Shown here: positions 1 to 5,622 of the stretch, piece after piece | How positions within the stretch are numbered: position 1 is the stretch's first letter | Layout of the letters: every line of letters begins with the position of its first letter | Source of the DNA: Clostridia bacterium | GTDB lineage: Bacteria; Bacillota_A; Clostridia; Christensenellales; Aristaeellaceae | Direction: 5' to 3' | Length of the DNA: 5,760 nt | Assembly: GCA_017530275.1 (NCBI GenBank) | Contig: JAFXMP010000220.1 | Location: 1-5,760, forward strand | Notes under the pieces: generated by a model | What the model was told of the DNA's origin: nothing | The model's database searches: none | The model's input: the letters and a program-made list of their open reading frames with translations, nothing else | Made by a program: the position numbers and the translations under genes

Positions 1-921
1 AGCGCCGTTGAACACGCCGATGTTGACGTCGGTCTTGTTGATGGCATACTGCACAGCCTTGCGGAAGTTGATGTCGTTGGTGGGGGCGATCGCGCAGTTG
101 AAGGTCAGGTTTTCAATGGAGGAGGCGTCCTTGGCCTGCCAGATCACCTGATCGCTCATCAGATTCTGCAGCGCAGCGATGTTGGCGCGGGTCAGCACGT
201 CGATTTCGCCGCTTTCCAGGGCCACCATCTGCGTGTTGGTGTCGGTCAGCACGCGCCAGGTCACATGCTTGATGGAGGGTTCGCCTCCCCAGTAGTTGGG
301 GTTGTAATCCAGCTGCACATGGTCGCCGGATACCCGTTCGGTGAACAGGTAGGGACCGGTGCCGATGGGATGATCGTTGTAGGCGTCCTCCCCCACTTCT
401 TCGAAGGTTTCCTTATCGAACATCAGGGCATACCGTCCGGCCAGCGCATTCAGGAAAGGCGCATAGGGATCCGTCAGGTGGATGGCGATGGTATATTCGT
501 CCACCGCTTCGGTGTAATCATAGTTGCCCAGCTGCGCGGCGCCGTTGGGAGAGGGACCGTACAGGTTCAGCGCGAAGGCAGCATCTTCGGCGTTGAAGTC
601 GTTTCCGTTGGAAAATTTCACGCCTTCCCGCAGCTTCACGGTATACACCTTGCCGTCGTCGCTGACGCTCCATTCGGTCGCCAGCAGAGGTTCCCGTTCA
701 TTGTTGGGGCCCAGCTTGATGAGGGATTCGTACACATTGTGCAGGATCGGCACTTCGTCCATGTTGGTGTTCAGTTTGGTATGGCCGGGGAAGAAACAGT
801 CCGGTTCCGCGGCGCAGCCGACGATCACGGACTCCTTGTCGGGTGCGGCAGAGGCAGTGCTGAATACCGCCATGGTGGCGATCAGCGCCAGAGCCAGGAT
901 GAGTGACAGCGTTTTCTTCAT
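1..921 (-). CDS. ABC transporter substrate-binding protein, family 5 (peptide/nickel/oligosaccharide type), C-terminus cut off by window edge
   Basis: This is the extracytoplasmic solute receptor of an ABC importer. It reads from ATG at 921 to the left edge, giving 307 residues of a family normally about 500-600 long, so roughly the last 40-50% is missing. I see a signal peptide: MKK, a hydrophobic core at about residues 5-20, then A23-S24-A25, with cleavage likely after A25. Family-5 hallmarks follow: SVSDDGKVYTVKLREGVKF then a NG..FNAEDAAFAL segment (about 85-117), PIGTGPYLF (about 186-194), NPNYWGGEP (about 208-216), and an ALESGEIDV segment. The family binds oligopeptides, but members also bind nickel, opines or oligosaccharides, so the ligand is unknown. 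Oddity: there is no lipobox cysteine at the signal end, although binding proteins of Gram-positive bacteria are usually lipoproteins. An AAGGAGGG site lies 8 nt upstream. Permease and ATPase genes would be expected beyond position 1. Confidence 0.93.
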   Translation of the reverse strand, partial: MKKTLSLILALALIATMAVFSTASAAPDKESVIVGCAAEPDCFFPGHTKLNTNMDEVPILHNVYESLIKLGPNNEREPLLATEWSVSDDGKVYTVKLREGVKFSNGNDFNAEDAAFALNLYGPSPNGAAQLGNYDYTEAVDEYTIAIHLTDPYAPFLNALAGRYALMFDKETFEEVGEDAYNDHPIGTGPYLFTERVSGDHVQLDYNPNYWGGEPSIKHVTWRVLTDTNTQMVALESGEIDVLTRANIAALQNLMSDQVIWQAKDASSIENLTFNCAIAPTNDINFRKAVQYAINKTDVNIGVFNGA

Positions 922-929
922 TATGGGTT

Positions 930-937
930 CCCTCCTT
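930..937 (-). promoter_or_regulatory. Ribosome binding site of the substrate-binding protein
   Basis: On the minus strand AAGGAGGG sits 8 nt before the ATG at 921. It fixes that start and follows directly after the stop codon of the small arginine-rich ORF upstream. Confidence 0.85.
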
Positions 938-1008
938 CATTTCTCCGCCAGCTTTGGCAGGGGATCCTTTGCCCTGCGGCGCCGGCGGCGTTTCGTTGGT
1001 TTCAGCAT
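937..1008 (-). other. Small ORF (23 codons) with six consecutive Arg codons; coding status uncertain
   Basis: An ATG at 1008 opens a 23-codon frame that ends with TGA at 937-939, immediately before the ribosome binding site of the substrate-binding protein. It would encode MLKPTKRRRRRRAKDPLPKL followed by AEK. The six Arg codons (CGC CGC CGG CGC CGC AGG) occupy 973-990. No clear Shine-Dalgarno site precedes the ATG. The same frame is open further upstream, with a possible TTG start at 1032. It could be a leader peptide acting in cis, or just the chance reading of a GC-rich tract. I do not recognise a family. Confidence 0.2.
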
Positions 1009-1032
1009 GCCAGCACAGGCGCCAGCCGTCAA
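1004..1032 (-). promoter_or_regulatory. Possible sigma-70/sigma-A promoter for the substrate-binding protein gene
   Basis: On the minus strand TTGACG (1027-1032, 5 of 6 to the -35 consensus) is separated by 17 nt from CATGCT (1004-1009). The latter is only 3 of 6 but keeps the key A2 and T6, and is preceded by TGG as in an extended -10. This would give a leader of roughly 75 nt including the GC-rich tract at 973-990. The -10 overlaps the ATG of the small ORF, so with this promoter that ORF could not be translated from its ATG. Confidence 0.3.
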
Positions 1033-1200
1033 GCGTCCATTTTGTGCTTTTGTCGCTGAAATTTGCCATCTACAGCATCCTCATTTTTTGCGGGACGTAC
1101 GATTTTTGCATCATTTATCTTATTTGGTCGTCATTCATTCCAAACAATCCGAAAGCGGATAACGCATTGTGTGTTTTGATGTGTTTCTCCTTCATATCTT

Positions 1201-2178
1201 TTATCGTTTGGTGAATTTGTCCTCTGGCTTCAGTTGATTGATCAATGGCTCGCCTTTATGGAAATGCTCGATATTTTCCAGCACGACGGCCAGTGACCGC
1301 CCCAGTTTGTCGGGGCATGCAGGCGTAAAATGCGGTGTCACGAAAAGGTTCGGTGTATCCCAGACCGGGCTGTCTGCCGGAAGCGGTTCTGTCTCGAAGG
1401 TATCCAGTCCAGCGCCGGCAATTTTACCAGTCCGCAGGGCATCCAGCAGCACCGCTTCATCGATCGTCTTGCCGCGGCCGACGTTTACGATCACGACATT
1501 GGGTTTCATTAATTCGAACTGCTTTTGTCCAAGCATATGCCAGGTTTGATCTGTCAAGGCACAGCACATCACAATGAAATCACACTGCGGAATCATATCA
1601 TCAATGCTGTCGCCATTGCAGCCGGCGTACATATGATCGATATTCTCATTTGAAAGATCGTAGCGATCATAAGCCAGTACAGTCATTTCAAGCGCCTTTG
1701 CACGCTTGGCCAATGCCTGACCGGTATGTCCCATCCCAACGATCCCGATCGTTTGAGAAAAGAGGGCTTTCATTTCCGCCTGGCCCGGATAGCCCCACTG
1801 ATGCCTGACCTGCGCATCCAGCACTGTGCGGTTGTGGTAGGCATGGTTGAGCATGAAGTAAAGCACATGCTCAGCCAAAGCAGGGGCGGAACGCCCGGCT
1901 GAACCAGTGATAGCAAAGCCGGCGTTGATGTAATCATCCTGTGCGATGGCATCCAGACCGGCAGCATCCCAGTGCATCCACGCAAGCTCCTTTGCACTCG
2001 ACACATCGGGGCGTCCTACAATGACAGCAACAGTCGCATCTGCTAATTCCGCTTGCAGCGTTTCCTGAGCACGAGGTGGAACATAGACAATCTGCGCTTC
2101 GGGTGCCGCTTTTTCCAGAAGAGCTTTGTGATGCGGCTCAAATGGGAGATTAGTGACAAGCTTGCGGATTTCGTTCAA
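1201..2178 (-). CDS. D-2-hydroxyacid dehydrogenase, NAD-dependent (substrate unknown)
   Basis: Cytoplasmic oxidoreductase of the D-2-hydroxyacid dehydrogenase family, which interconverts 2-hydroxy and 2-keto acids. Numbered from the preferred TTG start it has 325 residues, normal for the family. Visible features are an N-terminal LVTNLPFEP strand typical of the substrate domain, the NAD loop GIVGMGHTG (G148-x-G150-x-x-G153), D171 at the end of the second beta strand (LAYDRY), which favours NAD over NADP, and the catalytic triad R235 (NVGRG), E264 (ETEPLP) and H283 (TPHFTP). An in-frame ATG at 2226 would add 16 residues but has no ribosome binding site, whereas AAAGGGAG lies 10 nt before TTG 2178. 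The gene is lower in GC than the genes on both sides (one sampled 60-nt line is 43% versus 65% in the GHL6 gene), which hints at a different origin. It follows the truncated GHL6 stub. The substrate cannot be told from sequence; glycerate, glyoxylate or another hydroxyacid are all possible. Confidence 0.92.
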   Translation of the reverse strand: MNEIRKLVTNLPFEPHHKALLEKAAPEAQIVYVPPRAQETLQAELADATVAVIVGRPDVSSAKELAWMHWDAAGLDAIAQDDYINAGFAITGSAGRSAPALAEHVLYFMLNHAYHNRTVLDAQVRHQWGYPGQAEMKALFSQTIGIVGMGHTGQALAKRAKALEMTVLAYDRYDLSNENIDHMYAGCNGDSIDDMIPQCDFIVMCCALTDQTWHMLGQKQFELMKPNVVIVNVGRGKTIDEAVLLDALRTGKIAGAGLDTFETEPLPADSPVWDTPNLFVTPHFTPACPDKLGRSLAVVLENIEHFHKGEPLINQLKPEDKFTKR

Positions 2179-2188
2179 TGGACTCACA

Positions 2189-2196
2189 CTCCCTTT
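2189..2196 (-). promoter_or_regulatory. Ribosome binding site supporting a TTG start for the dehydrogenase
   Basis: AAAGGGAG on the minus strand lies 10 nt before TTG at 2178. It is only 1 nt from the alternative GTG at 2187, and no comparable site precedes the ATG at 2226, so TTG is the best-supported start. Confidence 0.6.
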
Positions 2197-2233
2197 TATT
2201 AAGTTGAATAGAACGCTGACCGTCATCCACAGG

Positions 2234-2249
2234 ACGAGGCAGACCTCGT
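2234..2249. repeat. Inverted repeat, 6-bp arms, upstream of the dehydrogenase
   Basis: ACGAGG-CAGA-CCTCGT is a perfect 6-bp inverted repeat with a 4-nt spacer. It lies just downstream of the possible -10 and could form a hairpin at the 5' end of the transcript or act as an operator half-site pair. No U-run follows on the minus strand, so it is not a convincing terminator. Confidence 0.4.
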
Positions 2250-2277
2250 TATTAGATGAACTCTAATAGAACATCAA
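2249..2277 (-). promoter_or_regulatory. Possible promoter for the dehydrogenase
   Basis: On the minus strand TTGATG (2272-2277) is followed after 17 nt by TAATAA (2249-2254). A closer -10 match, TCTAAT (2251-2256, 5 of 6), has only a 15-nt spacer. Transcription would begin near 2242-2244, about 65 nt before the TTG start. The match is weak and lies inside the pseudogene stub. Confidence 0.25.
2250..2268. repeat. Inverted repeat, 7-bp arms, overlapping the possible dehydrogenase promoter
   Basis: TATTAGA-TGAAC-TCTAATA is a perfect 7-bp inverted repeat with a 5-nt spacer. It overlaps the possible -10 element, a typical place for a repressor operator. It also contains the stop codon of the GHL6 stub, so a chance origin is possible. 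Confidence 0.4.
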
Positions 2278-2350
2278 TGTCCTCCATGTCTGTCTCGCGA
2301 AGATTCGTCTGAATCATTCGCCATGATATGTGCTTCCACCATTCTGCCAC
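2252..2350 (-). pseudogene. N-terminal remnant of a second GHL6-type (hypothetical glycosyl hydrolase 6) protein
   Basis: Beginning 15 nt after the stop of the intact GHL6 gene, a 32-codon frame runs from GTG 2350 to TAA 2252-2254. It includes WWKHISWRMIQTNLRETDME followed by DIDVLLEFI. This aligns without gaps to the start of the intact neighbour (WWQENNIRMIQNNTRDID), with identities at W, W, R, M, I, Q, N, R and D over 18 positions. It also fits the RMIQTNLRE-D pattern I recall as typical of this family's N-terminus. The frame then stops, and none of the three frames in the remaining 75 nt before the dehydrogenase restores the expected continuation. It is therefore a truncation with loss of more than 600 codons, not a simple frameshift. 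The DNA is clearly diverged from the intact copy (about 15 of 24 bases match in the best block) and poorer in G+C, so it is not a recent tandem duplicate. Family assignment rests on visual alignment. Confidence 0.75.
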
Positions 2351-2365
2351 GCCGGTCGCCTGCCT

Positions 2366-4342
2366 TCATTGAATCAGCGCCGCCGCGTACCGGTCCAGTC
2401 TGGCGATGCGCACCACGGTCGTCTTTTCGGTCATTTGCTCGATGGTGATGCCGTCCTGATGCAGATCGGTGAGGCGGTTTGCCGCCACCGGCACCTCCAC
2501 CCGGATGTCGTATATGGGCAGGGCCTTTTCCACCGTCATGCCGTTGAAGCCGGACATGTTCACCGCCTGCAAAAGCAGCCCGTCCCGATTGGCGTCCCAG
2601 AACAGTTCCACGCAGGGGTGCGCGTCCGTTTTCAGAATACGCGTCTCGGGAGCAAAGCGGTCAATCAGATCGGCGATGATATATTTGTGATCCGCATAGC
2701 CGTATTTGTGGAACAGCGCCGTCACCGCCCAGGGGACAACGATGGTTTTTTCATCCGGCGACACCAGCACGCTGCCCTGCTCCGTCAGCCGGGTCCCGTA
2801 AGCCCTTTCCGCCGGGCCGAATTCACCCCGGGCGATGTAGGGCAGCAGCGGGGTAAAGTCCGTATCCCCCGCAAAGCCGATATCCTCCGTCAGCATCACC
2901 CAGTCCTTCCGGGCAAAATGCCGGAAGATCTCTTTTTCCCTCGTGAAGACGTACGCCCCCGCGTTGTCGCTCTCCACGGATGCAATCTGCACCCCCAGCG
3001 CCGCGGCGGTCTCCTCCTTCAGCGGCCGGTTGGCTGTGAGGGCCATCACCTTTTTACCCAGCCCTTTTACGCCGGCAATGGCCTTTCCGCTGGCCGTGCG
3101 AACGTCCGGCCAGATCACCAGGTCAAAGCGCTCGGCCAGCGCGGGCTCCTTTTCCAGCTGCCCGTCGGCCATCATATCGATGGGAATATGCTCCTCCTTG
3201 AGGATCTTCATCAGGCCGAAGCAGGCGGCGCTGCCGTCGTGAATGGGGCGGGAGCCCTCCTCCCGCACCACCAGCACCCGGGCTTTGGAATCCAAATGGC
3301 CGTAATACCGTTCGTTCCGCGCCGCGTAATGGAATACTTCCTTGGCCTCCGTCAGGCTGTTCTGATCCGGATAGCCCTCGAAAACGCCGTTGATGCAGAA
3401 ATCCAGCATGCCGCCGGAGGCCAGCGTTTCCCACAGACGGATCTTGTTCAGCTCCGGGGAGACGCCGGTGTAGCGCCAGCGCAGATCAACCGCGTTGATG
3501 ACGCAGCTGGCCAGCGGGCGGTCCGGCCAGGTATAGCGGGCGGCCAGCTGATTGTTGGAAGCGTTCATCAGCGGAATGGGATTCGGCCGGCCGATGCCCG
3601 TATTGGTTTCGCTGCGGATCATGTCCACGTTGTCCGGGCTGTAGGTGCACAGGCACGTCTCCGGATTGATCGATTTAACCAGCGCATGGATACGCGCCAG
3701 CGCCTCGGCGATGGAGTGCCGCTGGAATGCCTGGTAGGTGGCTGCGCCTTTTTCCTCCGGCGAATCGCTGTTGGGAATGTCCAGCCCGCCGGAAAACTCC
3801 CTGTACAGCTTTTTGCAGCCCTCACAATGGCAGGGCCCGAATTGATTGCCGTAATAATCCCAGCCCGCAAAGCCGAAGGCGTTGAAGAAAATACCGTCCA
3901 TTCCGGGATAGGTTTCCATGGCCTCCCGCACGATCTCCAGGGAATACTCCCGCTGATACCAGCTGGAGATGCAGGTGGTGAGGGTGTCCGCGCAGCGAAG
4001 CAGCTGCCCTTTGGCGGACCGGTAGAGCCATTCCGGGTGCTCCTCCTGGAATTTTTCATGGACCCGGCCGAAATCGAACCGACCGATAAAGCGAATTCCT
4101 GCCGCGTGGCATTTTTCGATCATTTCGCCGATCAGATCCCGCCCCTCGGGCAAATAAGGACTGACCACCTGATACTTCAGCCTGGTCGGAAAAAAGGAGG
4201 TCACACCGCCCACGCCGACCATCGCCACATTGCAGTCGAAGTCCTTCAGCTCCTGAACCCATTTGTCCACATCCATGGCTGCGTCGATATCCCGGGTGTT
4301 GTTCTGGATCATCCGAATGTTGTTTTCCTGCCACCATCCCAT
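2366..4342 (-). CDS. GHL6-type protein (hypothetical glycosyl hydrolase 6) with beta-galactosidase-trimerisation-like domain
   Basis: A 658-residue protein without signal peptide or membrane segments, so probably a cytoplasmic glycan-active hydrolase; its activity is not established. I see an N-terminal TIM-barrel-like region, about 1-330, opening with WWQENNIRMIQNNTRDID. It contains HAAGIRFIGRFDFGRVHEKF (79-98), HPEWLYR (102-108), the strand DGIFFNAFGF (149-158), and a cysteine cluster CHCEGCKKLYREF (C171, C173, C176). That cluster resembles the CxCxxC metal site of GH42 beta-galactosidases. Residues about 354-480 (ARVLVVREEGSRP ... FDLVIWPDV) look like the flavodoxin/GATase-like trimerisation domain. 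Residues about 540-658 form a beta-rich C-terminus including DGLLLQAVNMSGF. AAGGAGG lies 8 nt before the ATG, which fixes the start. The kinase gene ends 45 nt upstream, so the two are probably cotranscribed. I do not assign catalytic residues. Family recognition is from recalled motifs of the GHL6 domain. Confidence 0.85.
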   Translation of the reverse strand: MGWWQENNIRMIQNNTRDIDAAMDVDKWVQELKDFDCNVAMVGVGGVTSFFPTRLKYQVVSPYLPEGRDLIGEMIEKCHAAGIRFIGRFDFGRVHEKFQEEHPEWLYRSAKGQLLRCADTLTTCISSWYQREYSLEIVREAMETYPGMDGIFFNAFGFAGWDYYGNQFGPCHCEGCKKLYREFSGGLDIPNSDSPEEKGAATYQAFQRHSIAEALARIHALVKSINPETCLCTYSPDNVDMIRSETNTGIGRPNPIPLMNASNNQLAARYTWPDRPLASCVINAVDLRWRYTGVSPELNKIRLWETLASGGMLDFCINGVFEGYPDQNSLTEAKEVFHYAARNERYYGHLDSKARVLVVREEGSRPIHDGSAACFGLMKILKEEHIPIDMMADGQLEKEPALAERFDLVIWPDVRTASGKAIAGVKGLGKKVMALTANRPLKEETAAALGVQIASVESDNAGAYVFTREKEIFRHFARKDWVMLTEDIGFAGDTDFTPLLPYIARGEFGPAERAYGTRLTEQGSVLVSPDEKTIVVPWAVTALFHKYGYADHKYIIADLIDRFAPETRILKTDAHPCVELFWDANRDGLLLQAVNMSGFNGMTVEKALPIYDIRVEVPVAANRLTDLHQDGITIEQMTEKTTVVRIARLDRYAAALIQ

Positions 4343-4350
4343 GCAAAATT

Positions 4351-4357
4351 CCTCCTT
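4351..4357 (-). promoter_or_regulatory. Ribosome binding site of the GHL6-type gene
   Basis: AAGGAGG on the minus strand lies 8 nt before ATG 4342. It fixes this start over the overlapping TTG at 4346, which is in another frame. Confidence 0.9.
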
Positions 4358-4387
4358 GTCCAGTCGTTTCGTGTCCGTACGGTCCGA

Positions 4388-5596
4388 TCAGCTTTCCTGC
4401 CGCTGATAGCGGTATGTCCAGTCGGCAATGCCCTTTTCTTCATCGGTGGGAATCACGAGGATACGCACCCTGCTGCCCTGCGCGGACAGATCGGCTTCTC
4501 CCCGGCAGGCATCGTTTTTTTTCTCATCCAGCCGTACCCCCAGCACGCCCAGCTTTTCACATACCAGGCGGCGGATCAGCGCGCTCTTTTCCCCAATACC
4601 CGCAGTGAATACCAGCGTATCCAGGCCCTCCAGTTCCACATGGAAGCCCCCGATATAGCGTACGATCCCGTCCACGAACACGTCAATGGCCAGCTGCGCC
4701 CGCTCGTTTCCCTGCGAGGCCGCCTCCTGCACATACCGAAGATCGCCGCTGACGCCGCTGATGCCTTTCAGTCCGCCCCCGGCATGGATGCCTTCGTCGA
4801 TTTCCTGCTCGGATACACCCATGGCCCGCAGGAAGGGCACCACCTCGCAGTCCAGATCGCCGGTGCGGTTGGCGTGAATCAGGCCGGTCTGCAGCGACAT
4901 GCCGAAGCTGGTGTCCACGCTGATCCCATCCCGGATCGCGCACACGGAGCTGGAGCCGCCCAGATGGCAGGAGACTGCCTTGTAGCTGGGGCCGATCCGC
5001 TTCTTCAGGACGGAAGCGATATAGCCGTGGGAGGCGCTGTGATAGCCCAGCCGCTGCACGCCGTACTTTTCATACCATTCATAGGGTACACCGTACAGGC
5101 GGCGGCACAGCGGGATCTCCCGGTGAAAAGCCGTTTCAAAGCAGCCGATAAAGATCGCTTCAGGCAATTGTTCCCGCATGACGGCAATGGTGTCCAGATA
5201 GCCCTGATTATGCAGCGGCGCAATGGGCAGCCAATCGCGCATTCCCTGCAGCACGGCCTCGTCGATTTCGTGGACCGCCATATGCCCCTTGGACACGGTA
5301 GCCTTGTATCCCACCCGATCGATCTCGGAGATCTTTTGGATCACACCGTGGGTCCTGTCGGTCAGGCAGTCCAGAAAGCGCCGTACGCCAAAGCTGTAGG
5401 AGGGAATATCCTGCTTTTCCAGGTCGACGGAATAACCGATCACGTCGTTTGCGTAGCCAAACAGCGCGTCCTCCCTGCTGCCGACCCGTTCCACCCTTCC
5501 CCGGGCGAGCACGGCGCCCTGCGGCATCTGATAGAGCTTGAACTTCAGGGAAGTGCTGCCTACATTGCAAACCAGGATCTTCATTTCTATGGGCAT
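4388..5596 (-). CDS. Acetate-kinase-family acyl kinase with divergent active site
   Basis: A 402-residue cytoplasmic ASKHA-fold kinase, the usual length for acetate kinase, which transfers phosphate between ATP and a carboxylate. Landmarks are the phosphate-1 loop CNVGSTSLKFK (N11, S14, S16, K18), APLHN (H129), ETAFHREIP (154-162), YHSASH (H186), CHLGGSSS (210-217), VDTSFGM, NRTGDLD (R244), FTAGIGEKSALIR (330-342) and PTDEE (383-387). Compared with the acetate kinase positions as I recall them for the Methanosarcina enzyme, several residues differ. The carboxylate-binding Arg91 is K98 (GYKATVSKG), catalytic Asp148 is E154, Asn211 is G214 and Phe179 is Y185. The ATP-binding residues are kept, so it probably works on a carboxylate other than acetate, or works poorly. 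The start chosen is ATG 5596, 8 nt after AAAGGAGG. A GTG at 5626 overlaps the previous stop codon but lacks such a site. Butyrate kinase is the main alternative, but that family is shorter, about 355 residues. Confidence 0.88.
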   Translation of the reverse strand: MPIEMKILVCNVGSTSLKFKLYQMPQGAVLARGRVERVGSREDALFGYANDVIGYSVDLEKQDIPSYSFGVRRFLDCLTDRTHGVIQKISEIDRVGYKATVSKGHMAVHEIDEAVLQGMRDWLPIAPLHNQGYLDTIAVMREQLPEAIFIGCFETAFHREIPLCRRLYGVPYEWYEKYGVQRLGYHSASHGYIASVLKKRIGPSYKAVSCHLGGSSSVCAIRDGISVDTSFGMSLQTGLIHANRTGDLDCEVVPFLRAMGVSEQEIDEGIHAGGGLKGISGVSGDLRYVQEAASQGNERAQLAIDVFVDGIVRYIGGFHVELEGLDTLVFTAGIGEKSALIRRLVCEKLGVLGVRLDEKKNDACRGEADLSAQGSRVRILVIPTDEEKGIADWTYRYQRQES

Positions 5597-5604
5597 GTCA
5601 GCCG

Positions 5605-5612
5605 CCTCCTTT
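5605..5612 (-). promoter_or_regulatory. Ribosome binding site deciding the kinase start
   Basis: AAAGGAGG on the minus strand lies 8 nt before ATG 5596. It argues against the upstream in-frame GTG at 5626 that would add ten residues. Confidence 0.85.
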
Positions 5613-5622
5613 AAGCGTACGT

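Noticed and set aside
698..1069. Minus-strand 123-codon frame overlapping the start of the binding protein
   Set aside because: Two thirds of it is another frame of the binding protein and it has no ribosome binding site; no domain is visible.
1147..1160. Hairpin ATCCG-AAAG-CGGAT about 40 nt after the dehydrogenase stop, a possible terminator
   Set aside because: The stem is only 5 bp and is not followed by a run of T on the minus strand, so termination is not supported.
265..1162. Two overlapping plus-strand open frames (265-906 and 524-1162)
   Set aside because: Both are mostly antisense to the substrate-binding protein, whose signal peptide and family-5 motifs are unambiguous.
2179..2226. 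N-terminal extension of the dehydrogenase from ATG 2226 or GTG 2187
   Set aside because: The ATG has no ribosome binding site, the GTG is only 1 nt from one, and the added residues do not resemble the family's N-terminus, which begins at the TTG.
2297..2321. Imperfect 10-bp inverted repeat (GCGAAGATTC ... GAATC-A-TTCGC) after the GHL6 gene
   Set aside because: It lies inside the conserved family motif of the stub, which explains the bases as former coding sequence, and there is no T-run to make it a terminator.
4375..4382. 8-bp palindrome CCGTACGG between the kinase and GHL6 genes
   Set aside because: A single 8-bp palindrome in a GC-rich stretch is expected by chance and does not extend into longer arms.
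2330..5614. A 1094-codon open frame on the plus strand
   Set aside because: It lies antisense to the kinase and GHL6 genes, which have clear family motifs and ribosome binding sites. Its translation is rich in His, Arg, Gly and Pro with no recognisable domain, as expected for a frame kept open by the codon bias of the opposite strand.
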